A stretch of DNA of 64,000 nucleotides from Sphingobacterium kitahiroshimense (lineage in GTDB: Bacteria; Bacteroidota; Bacteroidia; Sphingobacteriales; Sphingobacteriaceae), in NCBI RefSeq assembly GCF_025961315.1, contig NZ_JAOQNK010000001.1, forward strand, positions 4,836,001-4,900,000, written 5' to 3'. A program made the translations under genes and the position numbers. Below are positions 26,907 through 35,027 of the stretch, piece after piece. The notes under the pieces were generated by a model. It did not search any database. It worked only from the letters and a program-made list of their open reading frames with translations, and had not been told where the DNA came from. Within the stretch, counting starts at the first letter, position 1; every line of letters begins with the position of its first letter.

Positions 26907-27740
26907 ATGAATCTATTAAATGTTTTTGACGAAATAAATAATGTTGATCCAGAATTTACTGATCGCATTAGTCCACGCAGAGAAGTTATTCGAAATATGA
27001 CTTCTTTTGGAAAAAAGGTTACTTTGGCCGCATTACCCTTCCTTATAAGTGATCTTTTTAAAAAAGCTTATGGCGCGACAGCTCCTACAGATGTTAATGG
27101 TGTATTGAATTATGCGTTAACGTTGGAATATCTTGAAGCGGAATATTATACTAAAGGGGTTGCTGCCCCCAATCTAATTCCTTCAGGTAGACCCTTGGGA
27201 GCTATTACAACCATTCGTGATCATGAAAATGCGCATGTTAAATTTCTTAAGCAGGTATTAGGAGATAAGGCAGTTTCTAAACCTACTTTTGATTTTACAG
27301 CTGGAGGTACCTTTGGAAATGTTTTTAGTGATTATGATACATTCTTAGCTCTTGCTCAAGCTTTTGAAGATACTGGTGTCCGTGCATATAAGGGACAGGC
27401 AGGTATTTTGCTCGGAAATAAAGTTGTATTAACCGCCGCTTTACAGATACATTCGGTAGAGGCTCGTCATGCTTCGCATATACGTCAGATGCGTAGAGCA
27501 AGAGGGGGTGCTGCTGCAAACCAAAAACCTTGGATTACAGGTGCAAATGATAGTGGAATTGGTGCTGTTGTAGATCCAGTTTATATGGGGGAAGATAATA
27601 AAGTTCAAGCAAATGTTGATATTACAACCTTGAAAGGTGTTACAGGTAATTTATCTTTGGCTGCGGCTACTCAATCTTTTGATGAGCCTTTAGGAGCTGA
27701 GGCTGTTCTTAATATTGCAAGTCTGTTTATTAAAAATTAG
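26907..27740 (+). CDS. Second secreted ferritin-like (Ferritin_2) protein
   Basis: A 277-residue paralog of the preceding gene. A signal-like hydrophobic segment follows ISPRREVIRNMTSFGKK (VTLAALPFLISDLF), with a possible RR but a poorer Tat motif and no lipobox. The four-helix bundle motifs are VLNYALTLEYLEAEYY, TTIRDHENAHVKFLKQVL, FEDTGVRAYKGQAG and SVEARHASHIRQMRR, conserving the presumed di-metal ligands. A longer C-terminal tail is present. Same operon, 19 bp gap, followed by a strong terminator. The two proteins may form a mixed shell or complex (inference). Confidence 0.84.
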   Translation: MNLLNVFDEINNVDPEFTDRISPRREVIRNMTSFGKKVTLAALPFLISDLFKKAYGATAPTDVNGVLNYALTLEYLEAEYYTKGVAAPNLIPSGRPLGAITTIRDHENAHVKFLKQVLGDKAVSKPTFDFTAGGTFGNVFSDYDTFLALAQAFEDTGVRAYKGQAGILLGNKVVLTAALQIHSVEARHASHIRQMRRARGGAAANQKPWITGANDSGIGAVVDPVYMGEDNKVQANVDITTLKGVTGNLSLAAATQSFDEPLGAEAVLNIASLFIKN

Positions 27741-27760
27741 TGTATAATGCTTTGAAGTGA

Positions 27761-27796
27761 GGCTCCTTGTTTGTTATGAACAGGGAGCTTTTTTTT
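27761..27796 (+). terminator. Terminator of the ferritin-like operon
   Basis: GGCTCCTTGT and ACAGGGAGCT make a stem of about 9 bp with one wobble pair and a 9-nt loop, followed by eight T. A clear intrinsic terminator 20 bp after the stop at 27740. Confidence 0.9.
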
Positions 27797-28195
27797 GATA
27801 CTATTTTTCAGTGCTCTGCAGTGAGAAACTTAACAGATATGAGGTTTAGTGTATCGGTTATGGTTTTTTCTGGTGCCGCTTTTTTTGTCTTGTATAAATT
27901 AATAAAAATTGTATTTTTAAATTTGATTCTTAAAACATTTTATTCTAATTATTTGTTTAACTATAAAAACATTACAAATCAGATAAATGCTATTTTGTAC
28001 TGGATATTGCTTATTATGTAGCTCTCGAACCAGTTAGGATATTTAACAAAAAATATCTGATAAAAACTTAGTTAAGCTAGAAGGATGTGTCTTTAAATAG
28101 TTTATTTCATAGGTTCACTCAATAAGTATTTGTAAGAATTCTTTTAAAAGATGTGTTTTTGATTTGATTAAGCTTAATACATTTTGTTTTATTAA
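27797..28195. other. Intergenic AT-rich region after ferritin-like operon
   Basis: About 400 bp. An 84-codon hydrophobic frame (27767-28021) starts inside the terminator hairpin and shows no ribosome site, so it is not called a gene. The remainder presumably contains the promoter of the small gene at 28196. Confidence 0.45.
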
Positions 28196-28465
28196 ATGAC
28201 TATGCAATTTTTACCTGTTAATCAGAACCTATTACTCCAATTGCAAATTAGAGGTTACAATATATTAGCCTCTGCGCAAGGTATTGATCATGAAAATCCA
28301 AGTTACTATCCAATCCAAGTTTCTGATGTATGGGACTATCTCGTTCGCCTGGACTATACTTCTGGAATTGGGGAACCAGCACTAATTGTTATCGAAGATG
28401 CCCTTAGGAATATCAAAGAGCAACATTTTGATGGAGCTGTTTTTGTTGATTTTGAAGTTGACTAG
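28196..28465 (+). CDS. Small conserved-looking hypothetical protein
   Basis: An 89-residue acidic protein that I do not recognise. It has a plausible folded composition (QFLPVNQNLLLQLQIRGYN, PIQVSDVWDYLVRLDY, IEDALRNIKEQHFDGAVFVDF) and no signal or membrane segment. Met3 at 28202 is an alternative start. It is a single gene, convergent with the SDR gene, separated by a strong hairpin. Coding is supported by length within an AT-rich zone and balanced composition only. Confidence 0.55.
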   Translation: MTMQFLPVNQNLLLQLQIRGYNILASAQGIDHENPSYYPIQVSDVWDYLVRLDYTSGIGEPALIVIEDALRNIKEQHFDGAVFVDFEVD

Positions 28466-28477
28466 ACTAAGAAAAAA

Positions 28478-28516
28478 GAAATCATTAATTTAAAATGGTA
28501 TTAAATTAATGATTTC
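28478..28516 (-). terminator. 16-bp perfect stem terminator for SDR gene
   Basis: GAAATCATTAATTTAA and its exact inverse flank a 7-nt loop. On the minus strand the stem is followed directly by TTTTTTC, so it terminates the SDR transcript. It may also block transcripts of the small plus-strand gene ending at 28465. Confidence 0.85.
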
Positions 28517-28582
28517 AAATACTGCATGTTTCAAAGTGATATTTGAATACGCAGGTTTTAGTAGCTGAATTTTTTTATTCTT

Positions 28583-29347
28583 CTATAAGAACATGCCACC
28601 TGAAATTTCGATCCGCTGTGCATTGATCCATCTTGCGTCATCTGTACACATGAAAGCAACTACACCTCCGATGTCGTCTGGAAGTCCTACTCTTCCTAGT
28701 GCTGTTTGTGAAGCAATTGCTTCGTTAATTTGTTCGTTGTCTCGTACTAAACCATTTCCGAAATCAGTTTCAATTGCTCCTGGTGCAATTATATTGGATC
28801 TAATACCTCTTACTCCTAATTCTTTTGCCTGATATTTAGTTAAAGTTTCCATTGCTCCCTTCATTGCCGCATATGCCGCATAGCCGGGGGTAGCGAAACG
28901 AGCTAAGCCTGACGATACATTGATAATAGCACCGCCGTCACGTAGCAGTGGCAAAGCTTTTTGCGTTAGAAAGAAGGCTCCCTTAAAATGAATGTTTACC
29001 AAGTTGTCAAATTGTTCTTCAGTCGTTTCTGCAAAAGAAGCATGGATACCGATACCTGCGTTATTGATTAGAAAGTCGAACTTATCGGTATTAAATACCG
29101 ATACAAGTGTCGATTTGAGATCAGTGAAAAAGTTGTCAAAGGTTTTGCTGTCCGCAACGTTAAGTTGTAAAGCCACAGCATTTACACCTAAGTTTTTAAG
29201 TTCTAGAACGGTGTTTTCTGCCTCAATTTTTTGTGACTGATAGGTTAAGATGATATCAATTCCTTTTGATGCGATTTTGAGTGCGGTATTTTTTCCTAGT
29301 CCACGGCTACCACCGGTTACAAGTGCAATTTTATTTTTTGTTTCCAT
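28583..29347 (-). CDS. SDR-family oxidoreductase
   Basis: A 254-residue classical short-chain dehydrogenase from ATG 29347 (METKNKIALVTGGSRGLGKN); an ATG eight codons upstream is less likely. Cofactor motif TGGSRGLG, the NNAG motif in INNAGIGIHA, catalytic Ser in INVSSG, and YAAYAAMKGAMETL with the Y-x-x-x-K pair are all present; IRSNIIAPGAIETDF follows. It reduces a carbonyl or oxidises an alcohol with NAD(P); substrate unknown. The AraC-type regulator 68 bp upstream on the same strand may control it. Confidence 0.9.
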   Translation of the reverse strand: METKNKIALVTGGSRGLGKNTALKIASKGIDIILTYQSQKIEAENTVLELKNLGVNAVALQLNVADSKTFDNFFTDLKSTLVSVFNTDKFDFLINNAGIGIHASFAETTEEQFDNLVNIHFKGAFFLTQKALPLLRDGGAIINVSSGLARFATPGYAAYAAMKGAMETLTKYQAKELGVRGIRSNIIAPGAIETDFGNGLVRDNEQINEAIASQTALGRVGLPDDIGGVVAFMCTDDARWINAQRIEISGGMFL

Positions 29348-29414
29348 TTGTTCTTTTTTTATTGAAAACAAAGTTAAATGACAAATGTTGATTAAAATGG
29401 TGACAGTTTAAGTA

Positions 29415-29822
29415 TTATATCGCTATCTTATTAACTTCGGATGATAATGATTGGAAATAATCTACCCGATATTGCTTTGGAGTTTTTCCTGAAAAACGCT
29501 TAAAGAATTTGGTGAAGTTGGAGGGGTCATAGGTTAATGTGCGCGCAATTTCGGCAATTGACATATCGCTATTTTGTAAGAGTGATTTTGATATTTCTGT
29601 TAATCTATTTTCCATGAAATAGCAAGGTGAATACCCTGTTGCGGATTTGATTGTATTGCTGAGGTGAATAGGGTGAATGTAAAGCAAAGCTGCAAAATCT
29701 CTAATCTCAAACATTTGATCCTTTTTGCCCGATAATATATCTGTCAGATGGTTATCTACTTCTCGTAAAAAATCAGCAGTTATTTCATGTTGACGGCTTA
29801 AAAACTTTTTTGGAATTTTCAT
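29415..29822 (-). CDS. Short AraC-family regulator (HTH domain only)
   Basis: A 135-residue protein that is mostly the AraC DNA-binding domain: FAALLYIHPIHLSNTIKSATGYSPCYFMENR for the first helix-turn-helix and MSIAEIARTLTYDPSNFTKFFKRFSGKTPKQYR for the second. No ligand-binding domain is present. It ends 68 bp before the SDR gene on the same strand and is probably its regulator or in its operon (inference). Confidence 0.87.
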   Translation of the reverse strand: MKIPKKFLSRQHEITADFLREVDNHLTDILSGKKDQMFEIRDFAALLYIHPIHLSNTIKSATGYSPCYFMENRLTEISKSLLQNSDMSIAEIARTLTYDPSNFTKFFKRFSGKTPKQYRVDYFQSLSSEVNKIAI

Positions 29823-30175
29823 GTCTTCGAAAATGTAATTTTAATAATAAGTATCCCTTATTTTCTGTTTTAAAATAATAAAAGTACTGTTGAGCTCGAA
29901 TGTAAATTTTGCTAATCTAAATGTAGCAATAAAAATTTTTTTTTTATTGCTGTATGTTTGTAATTACTTAGATCTTTTTAAGATAGCGTCAAATTTATTG
30001 ACTTTTCACGTTGTTGTTAATGGTTTTAAATGAGTTGTGAAAAGTAAAAATAATTAGAAAATTATTATATTGATCTGCTTACTAAGGTGGACTATAGGCT
30101 TGCATATCAAACTTAAAATTTCCATCAGTAACTTGTTTCTCTCGAAAAATGAAAAATTAAACTAGTTAATGAAAA
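29823..30175. other. Divergent intergenic region with AT-rich hairpin
   Basis: About 350 bp between the AraC gene and the GNAT gene. At 29925-29951 AGCAATAAAAA and TTTTTATTGCT form a perfect 11-bp stem with a five-T loop. It lies 103 bp upstream of the AraC start, so it is more likely a leader structure or site than a terminator. No other gene or repeat is seen. Confidence 0.5.
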
Positions 30176-30682
30176 ATGAATATTAATTTAAGTGATTATA
30201 AGCTAGAGCGTATAGCCCCACCTCAATGGCAAGATTATAAGTTAATCAGACTTGAGGCTTTAAAGACAAATCCCGAATTATTTGGTAGTTCATATGCAAA
30301 AGAAGTATTGTATAGTCAGGATGATTGGATTGCTTTACTGGAAAATGATGCACGGGCAATTTTTGCTTTATATCATTTAGATTTATTGATTGGTTTAAGT
30401 GGTGTAGTGCTGAATAGAGATAATCAATCTGAGGCCATTTTAATTTCTTCGTTCATCAAAGAGGCTTATCGTGGGAGGGAACTTTCTCAATTATTCTTTC
30501 AAGCCCGAATTGAATGGGCTAGGCAAAAGGAGTGTGCTCAGGTTATTGTATCACATCGGGCGGGTAATGAAGCTTCAAAAGCTGCGAATCAGCGATGTGG
30601 TTTTGTGTATAATTATTCAAAAGAATCACTATGGCCGGATGGTTTATTGGCTGAGGAATTAATGTATTGCTTGTCGCTATAA
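30176..30682 (+). CDS. GNAT-family N-acetyltransferase
   Basis: A 168-residue protein with the GNAT order: an N-terminal substrate half (YKLIRLEALKTNPELFGSSYA), a central strand LIGLSGVVLNRDN, the acetyl-CoA region ISSFIKEAYRGRELSQLFFQARIEWA (R-G-x-x-L-S pattern) and the C-terminal EASKAANQRCGFVYNY. It transfers an acetyl group to an unknown amine. Single gene, no operon partner. Confidence 0.85.
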   Translation: MNINLSDYKLERIAPPQWQDYKLIRLEALKTNPELFGSSYAKEVLYSQDDWIALLENDARAIFALYHLDLLIGLSGVVLNRDNQSEAILISSFIKEAYRGRELSQLFFQARIEWARQKECAQVIVSHRAGNEASKAANQRCGFVYNYSKESLWPDGLLAEELMYCLSL

Positions 30683-30740
30683 ATGTAAATGATCGATAAT
30701 AGTGATTTGTGATCTTTGGATTGGTTTATGATTTTTAGGT

Positions 30741-31718
30741 TTATATTTCATCTCCAAGTTTTGAAAATTTGTTTCTGTACTCTATTGGGGTTAAGCCTGT
30801 TATTTTTTTGAAAATATCTCTAAACGCTTTTGTATCCGTATAACCTACGTTAAACATGACTTCGGAGACATTCTTTCGTGAGGCTTCAAAATGATTTTTT
30901 GCAGCTTCTATGCGTACGCGTTGCATATATTCGATAGGTGTATTGTTTGTAGCATCTTTAAATCTTCTTTCAAACGTTCTACGACCAATATTGATGAGTT
31001 TCGCTAAATCTTCTACAGTAATCTTTTCTTCGTAATTTTTTTCTATATAATCCTGTACTTTTTGGATATCAGTGTGGTTATGGTTTCTTTGACCTCTAAA
31101 AATTGCAAATTGAGACTGGTTATCTCTTCCGATATCCAATGCAAAATATTTTGATATCATGACAGCAGTTTCTCGATCTGAATATTTTTCGACCAGATAC
31201 AGTATTAAATTCCATAAACTGTTTGCACCGCCACTACTATAGATATTCTCGTGTTCGGTGATCACAGCTCCATCTTCGATCTCGACTGCAGGGTATCTTT
31301 GTTTAAACTCGTTTATGTATGCCCAATGGGTGGAACACTTTTTTCCATCTAATAATCCTGTTTCTGCTAGTAAAAAAGCTCCTACACATAAGCTTGCAAG
31401 GCTTGTTCCTTTTAAATGAAGTTTTCTGAAATAGGATATGGCCTCTTCATTTGCTTTTATCCCTTTATCCATATCTCCAAATGTTGGAGGGATAATGAGG
31501 AGGTCTGTTTTAGTAACTTCAGATAATAAGCGATTTGTTTTTATGGTATACTCTCCGTTATTTGCGGTGATATATTCATTTAAGCCAACATATTCGACAT
31601 TGAAAATGGGTCTCTTGCCAAAGAAGGTAAGAAATTCATTAGCGGTTTGAAAAGTACGAAATGCGGGTGTAATGCCTTCTATTGTACCATGTTGTGGAAC
31701 GAAAATGGAAATTTGCAT
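30741..31718 (-). CDS. GlxA-like regulator (DJ-1/PfpI domain plus AraC HTH)
   Basis: A 325-residue protein from ATG 31718 (MQISIFVPQHG); the frame extends 28 codons upstream but that part looks non-coding. Residues 1-190 are a DJ-1/PfpI-type domain with the nucleophile elbow SLASLCVGAFLLAETGLLDG and CSTHW, as in GlxA/FtrA proteins. The C-terminal 100 residues are a full AraC domain (ITVEDLAKLINIGRRTFERRFKDAT and VSEVMFNVGYTDTKAFRDIFKKITGLTP). It is divergent from the two SRPBCC genes 138 bp away and probably regulates them (inference). Confidence 0.92.
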   Translation of the reverse strand: MQISIFVPQHGTIEGITPAFRTFQTANEFLTFFGKRPIFNVEYVGLNEYITANNGEYTIKTNRLLSEVTKTDLLIIPPTFGDMDKGIKANEEAISYFRKLHLKGTSLASLCVGAFLLAETGLLDGKKCSTHWAYINEFKQRYPAVEIEDGAVITEHENIYSSGGANSLWNLILYLVEKYSDRETAVMISKYFALDIGRDNQSQFAIFRGQRNHNHTDIQKVQDYIEKNYEEKITVEDLAKLINIGRRTFERRFKDATNNTPIEYMQRVRIEAAKNHFEASRKNVSEVMFNVGYTDTKAFRDIFKKITGLTPIEYRNKFSKLGDEI

Positions 31719-31855
31719 ATCTCTTAATTTAGTTATATAAATGTACAAATAGTTTTTGTCGTTATCCACCCCTATAGTTGTCGTTTTTACAACATGTGAC
31801 ATTTTGAAATGATCTCCATCTTTGTATAAGCATTATAAACATAAAGAAAAGAGGA

Positions 31856-32281
31856 ATGATACAATCAACAAAAATTAACGTTACAGCAATAGTAGATGCT
31901 CCCATCGAGATCGTATGGGACGCTTGGAATACACCTAGTGATATCATGCAATGGAATAGTGCAGATCCAAATTGGCACTGTCCTGCAAGTGAAAATGATG
32001 TCTGGGTAAATGGAAAATTTAAAAATAGAATGGAAGCTAAAGATGGTAGTTTTGGCTTTGATTTTGAAGGTATTTATGATAAGGTCGAATTGTTTAAGGA
32101 GTTGGCTTACAGCATGAATGATGGAAGAAAGGTACGTACCGTATTTACGGAAAAGGATGGTAAAACAACTCTTTCGACAGTTTTTGATGCGGAGAGCGAA
32201 AATGAGTTTGAAGTTCAAAAACAAGGATGGCAAGCCATTTTGAATAGTTTTGTAAAATATGTAGAATCTAAAAATTATTAA
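31856..32281 (+). CDS. SRPBCC/AHSA1-type START-fold protein
   Basis: A 141-residue protein with the AHSA1-like signature: STKINVTAIVDAPIEIVWDAWNTPSDIMQW at the N-terminus and KQGWQAILNSFVKYVES at the C-terminus. An AGAGGA precedes the ATG. The fold makes a hydrophobic pocket for a small ligand. It is the first of three plus-strand genes (SRPBCC, SRPBCC, VOC) with short gaps of 18 and 11 bp, likely an operon under the divergent GlxA-like regulator. The ligand is unknown. Confidence 0.87.
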   Translation: MIQSTKINVTAIVDAPIEIVWDAWNTPSDIMQWNSADPNWHCPASENDVWVNGKFKNRMEAKDGSFGFDFEGIYDKVELFKELAYSMNDGRKVRTVFTEKDGKTTLSTVFDAESENEFEVQKQGWQAILNSFVKYVESKNY

Positions 32282-32299
32282 TTCCTAAAATTTAATGTC

Positions 32300-32749
32300 A
32301 TGAAAAAGAATACAGTTTCCTTACATCGCATTATTCAGGCCAGTCCTGAAAAAGTGTTTCGTGCTTTTGCTGATCCAATAGCACATGCCACCTGGTTACC
32401 TCCTTATGGTTTTATATGTACAGTGCAACAAATGGACTTTAAAGTAGGTGGTAACTTTAAAATGACTTTTATAAATTTCAGCACTGGCAATGGGCACTCT
32501 TTTGGTGGAGAATATTTAGAGATTTTACCGAATGAATCAATTAAATATAGTGATCGTTTTGATGATCCTAATCTTCCGGGAGAAATGATAACGACAGTTT
32601 CACTGAATAAGGTGTCCTGTGGTACTGAACTTCAAATTGTACAAGAAAATATTCCAGATGTAATACCTGTTGAAATGTGCTATTTAGGTTGGCAGGAATC
32701 ATTAGATAAAATGAAGAGATTGGTTGAACCTGAAATACCTGATGCATAA
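32300..32749 (+). CDS. SRPBCC/AHSA1-type START-fold protein, second copy
   Basis: A 149-residue paralog of the preceding family: TVSLHRIIQASPEKVFRAFADPIAHATWLPP, then FKMTFINFSTGNGHSFGGEYLEI and YLGWQESLDKMKRLVEPE. It follows the first SRPBCC gene by 18 bp and precedes the VOC gene by 11 bp. The Sequences of the two differ strongly, so they are not a recent duplication. No catalytic role can be set. Confidence 0.87.
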   Translation: MKKNTVSLHRIIQASPEKVFRAFADPIAHATWLPPYGFICTVQQMDFKVGGNFKMTFINFSTGNGHSFGGEYLEILPNESIKYSDRFDDPNLPGEMITTVSLNKVSCGTELQIVQENIPDVIPVEMCYLGWQESLDKMKRLVEPEIPDA

Positions 32750-32760
32750 TTTATAGCAAT

Positions 32761-33162
32761 ATGTTATTTCAGAGAACCGATAAAATGATGAATGGTGTTT
32801 TTATTACATTTTCAGGAAATTGTAAGAAAGCACTTCAATTTTACCAAAATTGTTTTGGTGGTAAGTTGTATTTTGAAGCATTTAAAAATGAGATGAATAA
32901 CTATTCGGAGTCACCTATAATTATTGGCTCATTAATTTCTGATATGATTGTAATTCATGGTTCAGATTTGGTACATAATGAAGGTCGTCAGGTCGGAAAT
33001 TATTTATCTATATTTCTGCATTGTAATGATGCGGGAGATCGCAAATTATTAATTCATAAATTGAAAGTTAATAGAAAGATTACTTATACTCCAGATGAAA
33101 TCAAACAAAGCTTGATTGAAATAACGGATGCATTTGATGTACGTTGGATATTGGCTATTTAG
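32761..33162 (+). CDS. PhnB-like VOC-fold protein
   Basis: A 133-residue frame; the more typical start is one of the two methionines at 32785 and 32788 (MNGVFITFSGNCKKALQFYQNCFGG). This resembles PhnB-type members of the VOC superfamily, with ITFSGNCKKALQFY and the strand IIIGSLISDMIVIHGSD. The later metal-binding half is shorter than usual, ending TDAFDVRWILAI. Third gene of the SRPBCC cluster and followed by a terminator. Confidence 0.75.
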   Translation: MLFQRTDKMMNGVFITFSGNCKKALQFYQNCFGGKLYFEAFKNEMNNYSESPIIIGSLISDMIVIHGSDLVHNEGRQVGNYLSIFLHCNDAGDRKLLIHKLKVNRKITYTPDEIKQSLIEITDAFDVRWILAI

Positions 33163-33196
33163 AAGATAGCTTCTAATTTATTCGTATTATAAAAAT

Positions 33197-33234
33197 GAAA
33201 AAAGGCTAACTTAAACTTTAAGATAGCCTTTTTT
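33197..33234 (+). terminator. Terminator of SRPBCC/VOC operon
   Basis: AAAAAGGCTA-A-CTTAA and TTAAG-A-TAGCCTTTTTT form a long stem with one internal A-A mismatch and a three-base loop, ending in T6. Strong intrinsic terminator, symmetrical in both directions. Confidence 0.88.
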
Positions 33235-33396
33235 ATTGAGTAGTGTTTTCAATAATTTTGGAAAATAATTGAAATTATATGGTTTGTAGGCATGTTAATT
33301 TATTCATACAAATTTTGATAGAAATGCATCTGTCATGAAAGAGTAAGAAATAATAATATCTATCAATGTTATTGCAATTAAGTTGCGATAGTTATT

Positions 33397-33448
33397 ACCT
33401 TTAATACACCATCCCACAAAAGTAATTGTTGGATGGTGTATTAAAGGT
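33397..33448 (+). promoter_or_regulatory. 18-bp perfect inverted repeat in the leader of the GliT-like gene
   Basis: ACCTTTAATACACCATCC at 33397-33414 and its exact inverse at 33431-33448 flank 16 nt, in which ACAA and TTGT continue the stem. The 3' arm ends 5 nt before the ATG at 33454. As RNA it would bury the ribosome entry site; as DNA it would be a large operator. There is no T-tract. Confidence 0.8.
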
Positions 33449-33453
33449 TTATT

Positions 33454-34362
33454 ATGAAAGAAAATAGAATTTATGATGTCATCATTATTGGAGGTAGCTA
33501 TGCTGGTCTTTCTGCTGCCATGGCATTAGGGCGTTCTTTGCGAGATGTGTTGGTAATTGATAGTGGAATTCCGTGCAATCGACAGACGCCACACTCTCAT
33601 AATTTCTTGACACAAGATGGTAAGACACCCTTGGAGATTGCTACCATAGCAAAGCAACAGGTTGAGCAATATGAAAGCATTATTTTTGAAAATGGTGTCG
33701 TGACAGATGGTAGGTTTGCGTCAGAAGGTTTTGAGATCTGTACTGAAGAAGGGAATATTTATATCGGTAGGAAACTTATTTTTGCAACTGGAGTTAAGGA
33801 TATTTTTCCTGATATAAAGGGTTTTTCTGCATGCTGGGGGATTTCAGTTATTCATTGCCCTTACTGTCACGGTTATGAATTTAAACATCAAAAAACCGGT
33901 ATTATTGGAAAAGGGGATAAGGCAATCCATCTATCTTCATTAGTTCATAATCTCACTGATCAATTACAGGTTTTGACAAGAGGTGAAGCAAATTTTGAAG
34001 AAGAACAAAAAGATAAATTAGCTAAAAATCAAATTGGTATAATTGAAACTGAAATTGTAGAAATTGTCCACAAAGACGGATATGTTAAGCAATTGGTGTT
34101 TGATGATGGTCGAACAGAAAGTTTTGATGCGGTGTATGCTCCAGTTCCCTTTGTACAGCATTTAGACCTGCCGGTGAATTTGGGATGTGAGCTTACTGAG
34201 GCTGGGCATATTAAAGTTGATAGTTTTCAGAAAACCAATATTCCAGGTGTTTTTGCCTGTGGTGACTCCACCACAATGATGCGCTCCGTAGCAAGTGCTG
34301 TTAGTACTGGAAATACAGCTGGAGCGATGGTTAATATGGAATTAACACAGGAAGAGTTTTGA
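33454..34362 (+). CDS. FAD/NAD(P)-dependent dithiol oxidoreductase (TrxR/GliT-like)
   Basis: A 302-residue two-domain flavoprotein. FAD motif IIIGGSYAGLSAAMALG is at residue 10. The redox-active CPYC sits in SVIHCPYCHGYEF (about 135), a form seen in GliT/HlmI/DepH-type dithiol oxidases as well as TrxR-like proteins. The pyridine nucleotide motif near residue 152 is GIIGKGDKAIHLSS, poorer than GxGxxG, as in the oxidase branch. The FAD end motif GVFACGDST is near 265. It may therefore use oxygen rather than NADPH (inference). Its ATG follows a large hairpin by 5 nt. Confidence 0.88.
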   Translation: MKENRIYDVIIIGGSYAGLSAAMALGRSLRDVLVIDSGIPCNRQTPHSHNFLTQDGKTPLEIATIAKQQVEQYESIIFENGVVTDGRFASEGFEICTEEGNIYIGRKLIFATGVKDIFPDIKGFSACWGISVIHCPYCHGYEFKHQKTGIIGKGDKAIHLSSLVHNLTDQLQVLTRGEANFEEEQKDKLAKNQIGIIETEIVEIVHKDGYVKQLVFDDGRTESFDAVYAPVPFVQHLDLPVNLGCELTEAGHIKVDSFQKTNIPGVFACGDSTTMMRSVASAVSTGNTAGAMVNMELTQEEF

Positions 34363-34448
34363 TGATGAATCTTAAAGGACGATTTGCTTTAACCAAATAA
34401 TTGGGTGTAAACTATTTGATTCTATTATTTGTTTATAATAATAAAACT

Positions 34449-34889
34449 ATGTCTAGATTGTTCGTCATTACTTCTTTTATATTTCTCACTTTTGTTGCAT
34501 GCCAACCAAATACCTCTCATCAGAGGCTAGCTGTGAAAGACAAGTCTCAGGATACCGAATTGCATCGGCAGTCCGGAATTACTTTTTTAGAGGGAGGTCT
34601 TACTCATAAAATGGAGAAAAAATCAGGTATTACAGACACTATTTTTATATCTGTCCATAAACCGGATTCCGCTCATATTATACTTGAAAGTCCAACCAAT
34701 ACGGCAAATATCCGTATTGGTCAGCTTTTTTCTCCAAACGGGAGTGCTGATGGTCCATTCGGAAAAGTCCTCGAATATCGATTTACAGACACAGGCCAAT
34801 ATTATATTACGGTTAGTGAGAATCTTATGGTTGGTGATCATTATAACGGAGCTTATCAGGTGCGAATTATAAATGGTCTGTCAAAATAA
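34449..34889 (+). CDS. Putative lipoprotein of unknown function
   Basis: A 146-residue protein from ATG 34449, giving a typical lipoprotein signal (SRLFVITSFIFLTFVACQPN, lipid-modified cysteine at about 18). The mature part (DTIFISVHKPDSAHIILESP, KVLEYRFTDTGQYYITVSENL) looks like a small beta-sandwich. The frame opens further upstream at 34401 but that part is not needed. No family recognised. The next gene is the flippase 138 bp downstream. Confidence 0.7.
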   Translation: MSRLFVITSFIFLTFVACQPNTSHQRLAVKDKSQDTELHRQSGITFLEGGLTHKMEKKSGITDTIFISVHKPDSAHIILESPTNTANIRIGQLFSPNGSADGPFGKVLEYRFTDTGQYYITVSENLMVGDHYNGAYQVRIINGLSK

Positions 34890-35027
34890 GATCTTTACTT
34901 TAAATGGCGTGGCCAATAGTTGATTATTATTAGTATTAGTCCAGCTTTTTATCTTACCATATGCTTTCGTTTTGTATTATAGCAATTAAGAAAGTTTCAC
35001 TAATATTGTGTCAAAATCTATAATTTA

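Noticed and set aside
27767..28021. 84-codon hydrophobic frame after the ferritin-like genes
   Set aside because: Its start lies inside the terminator hairpin, there is no ribosome site, and composition follows the AT-rich background.
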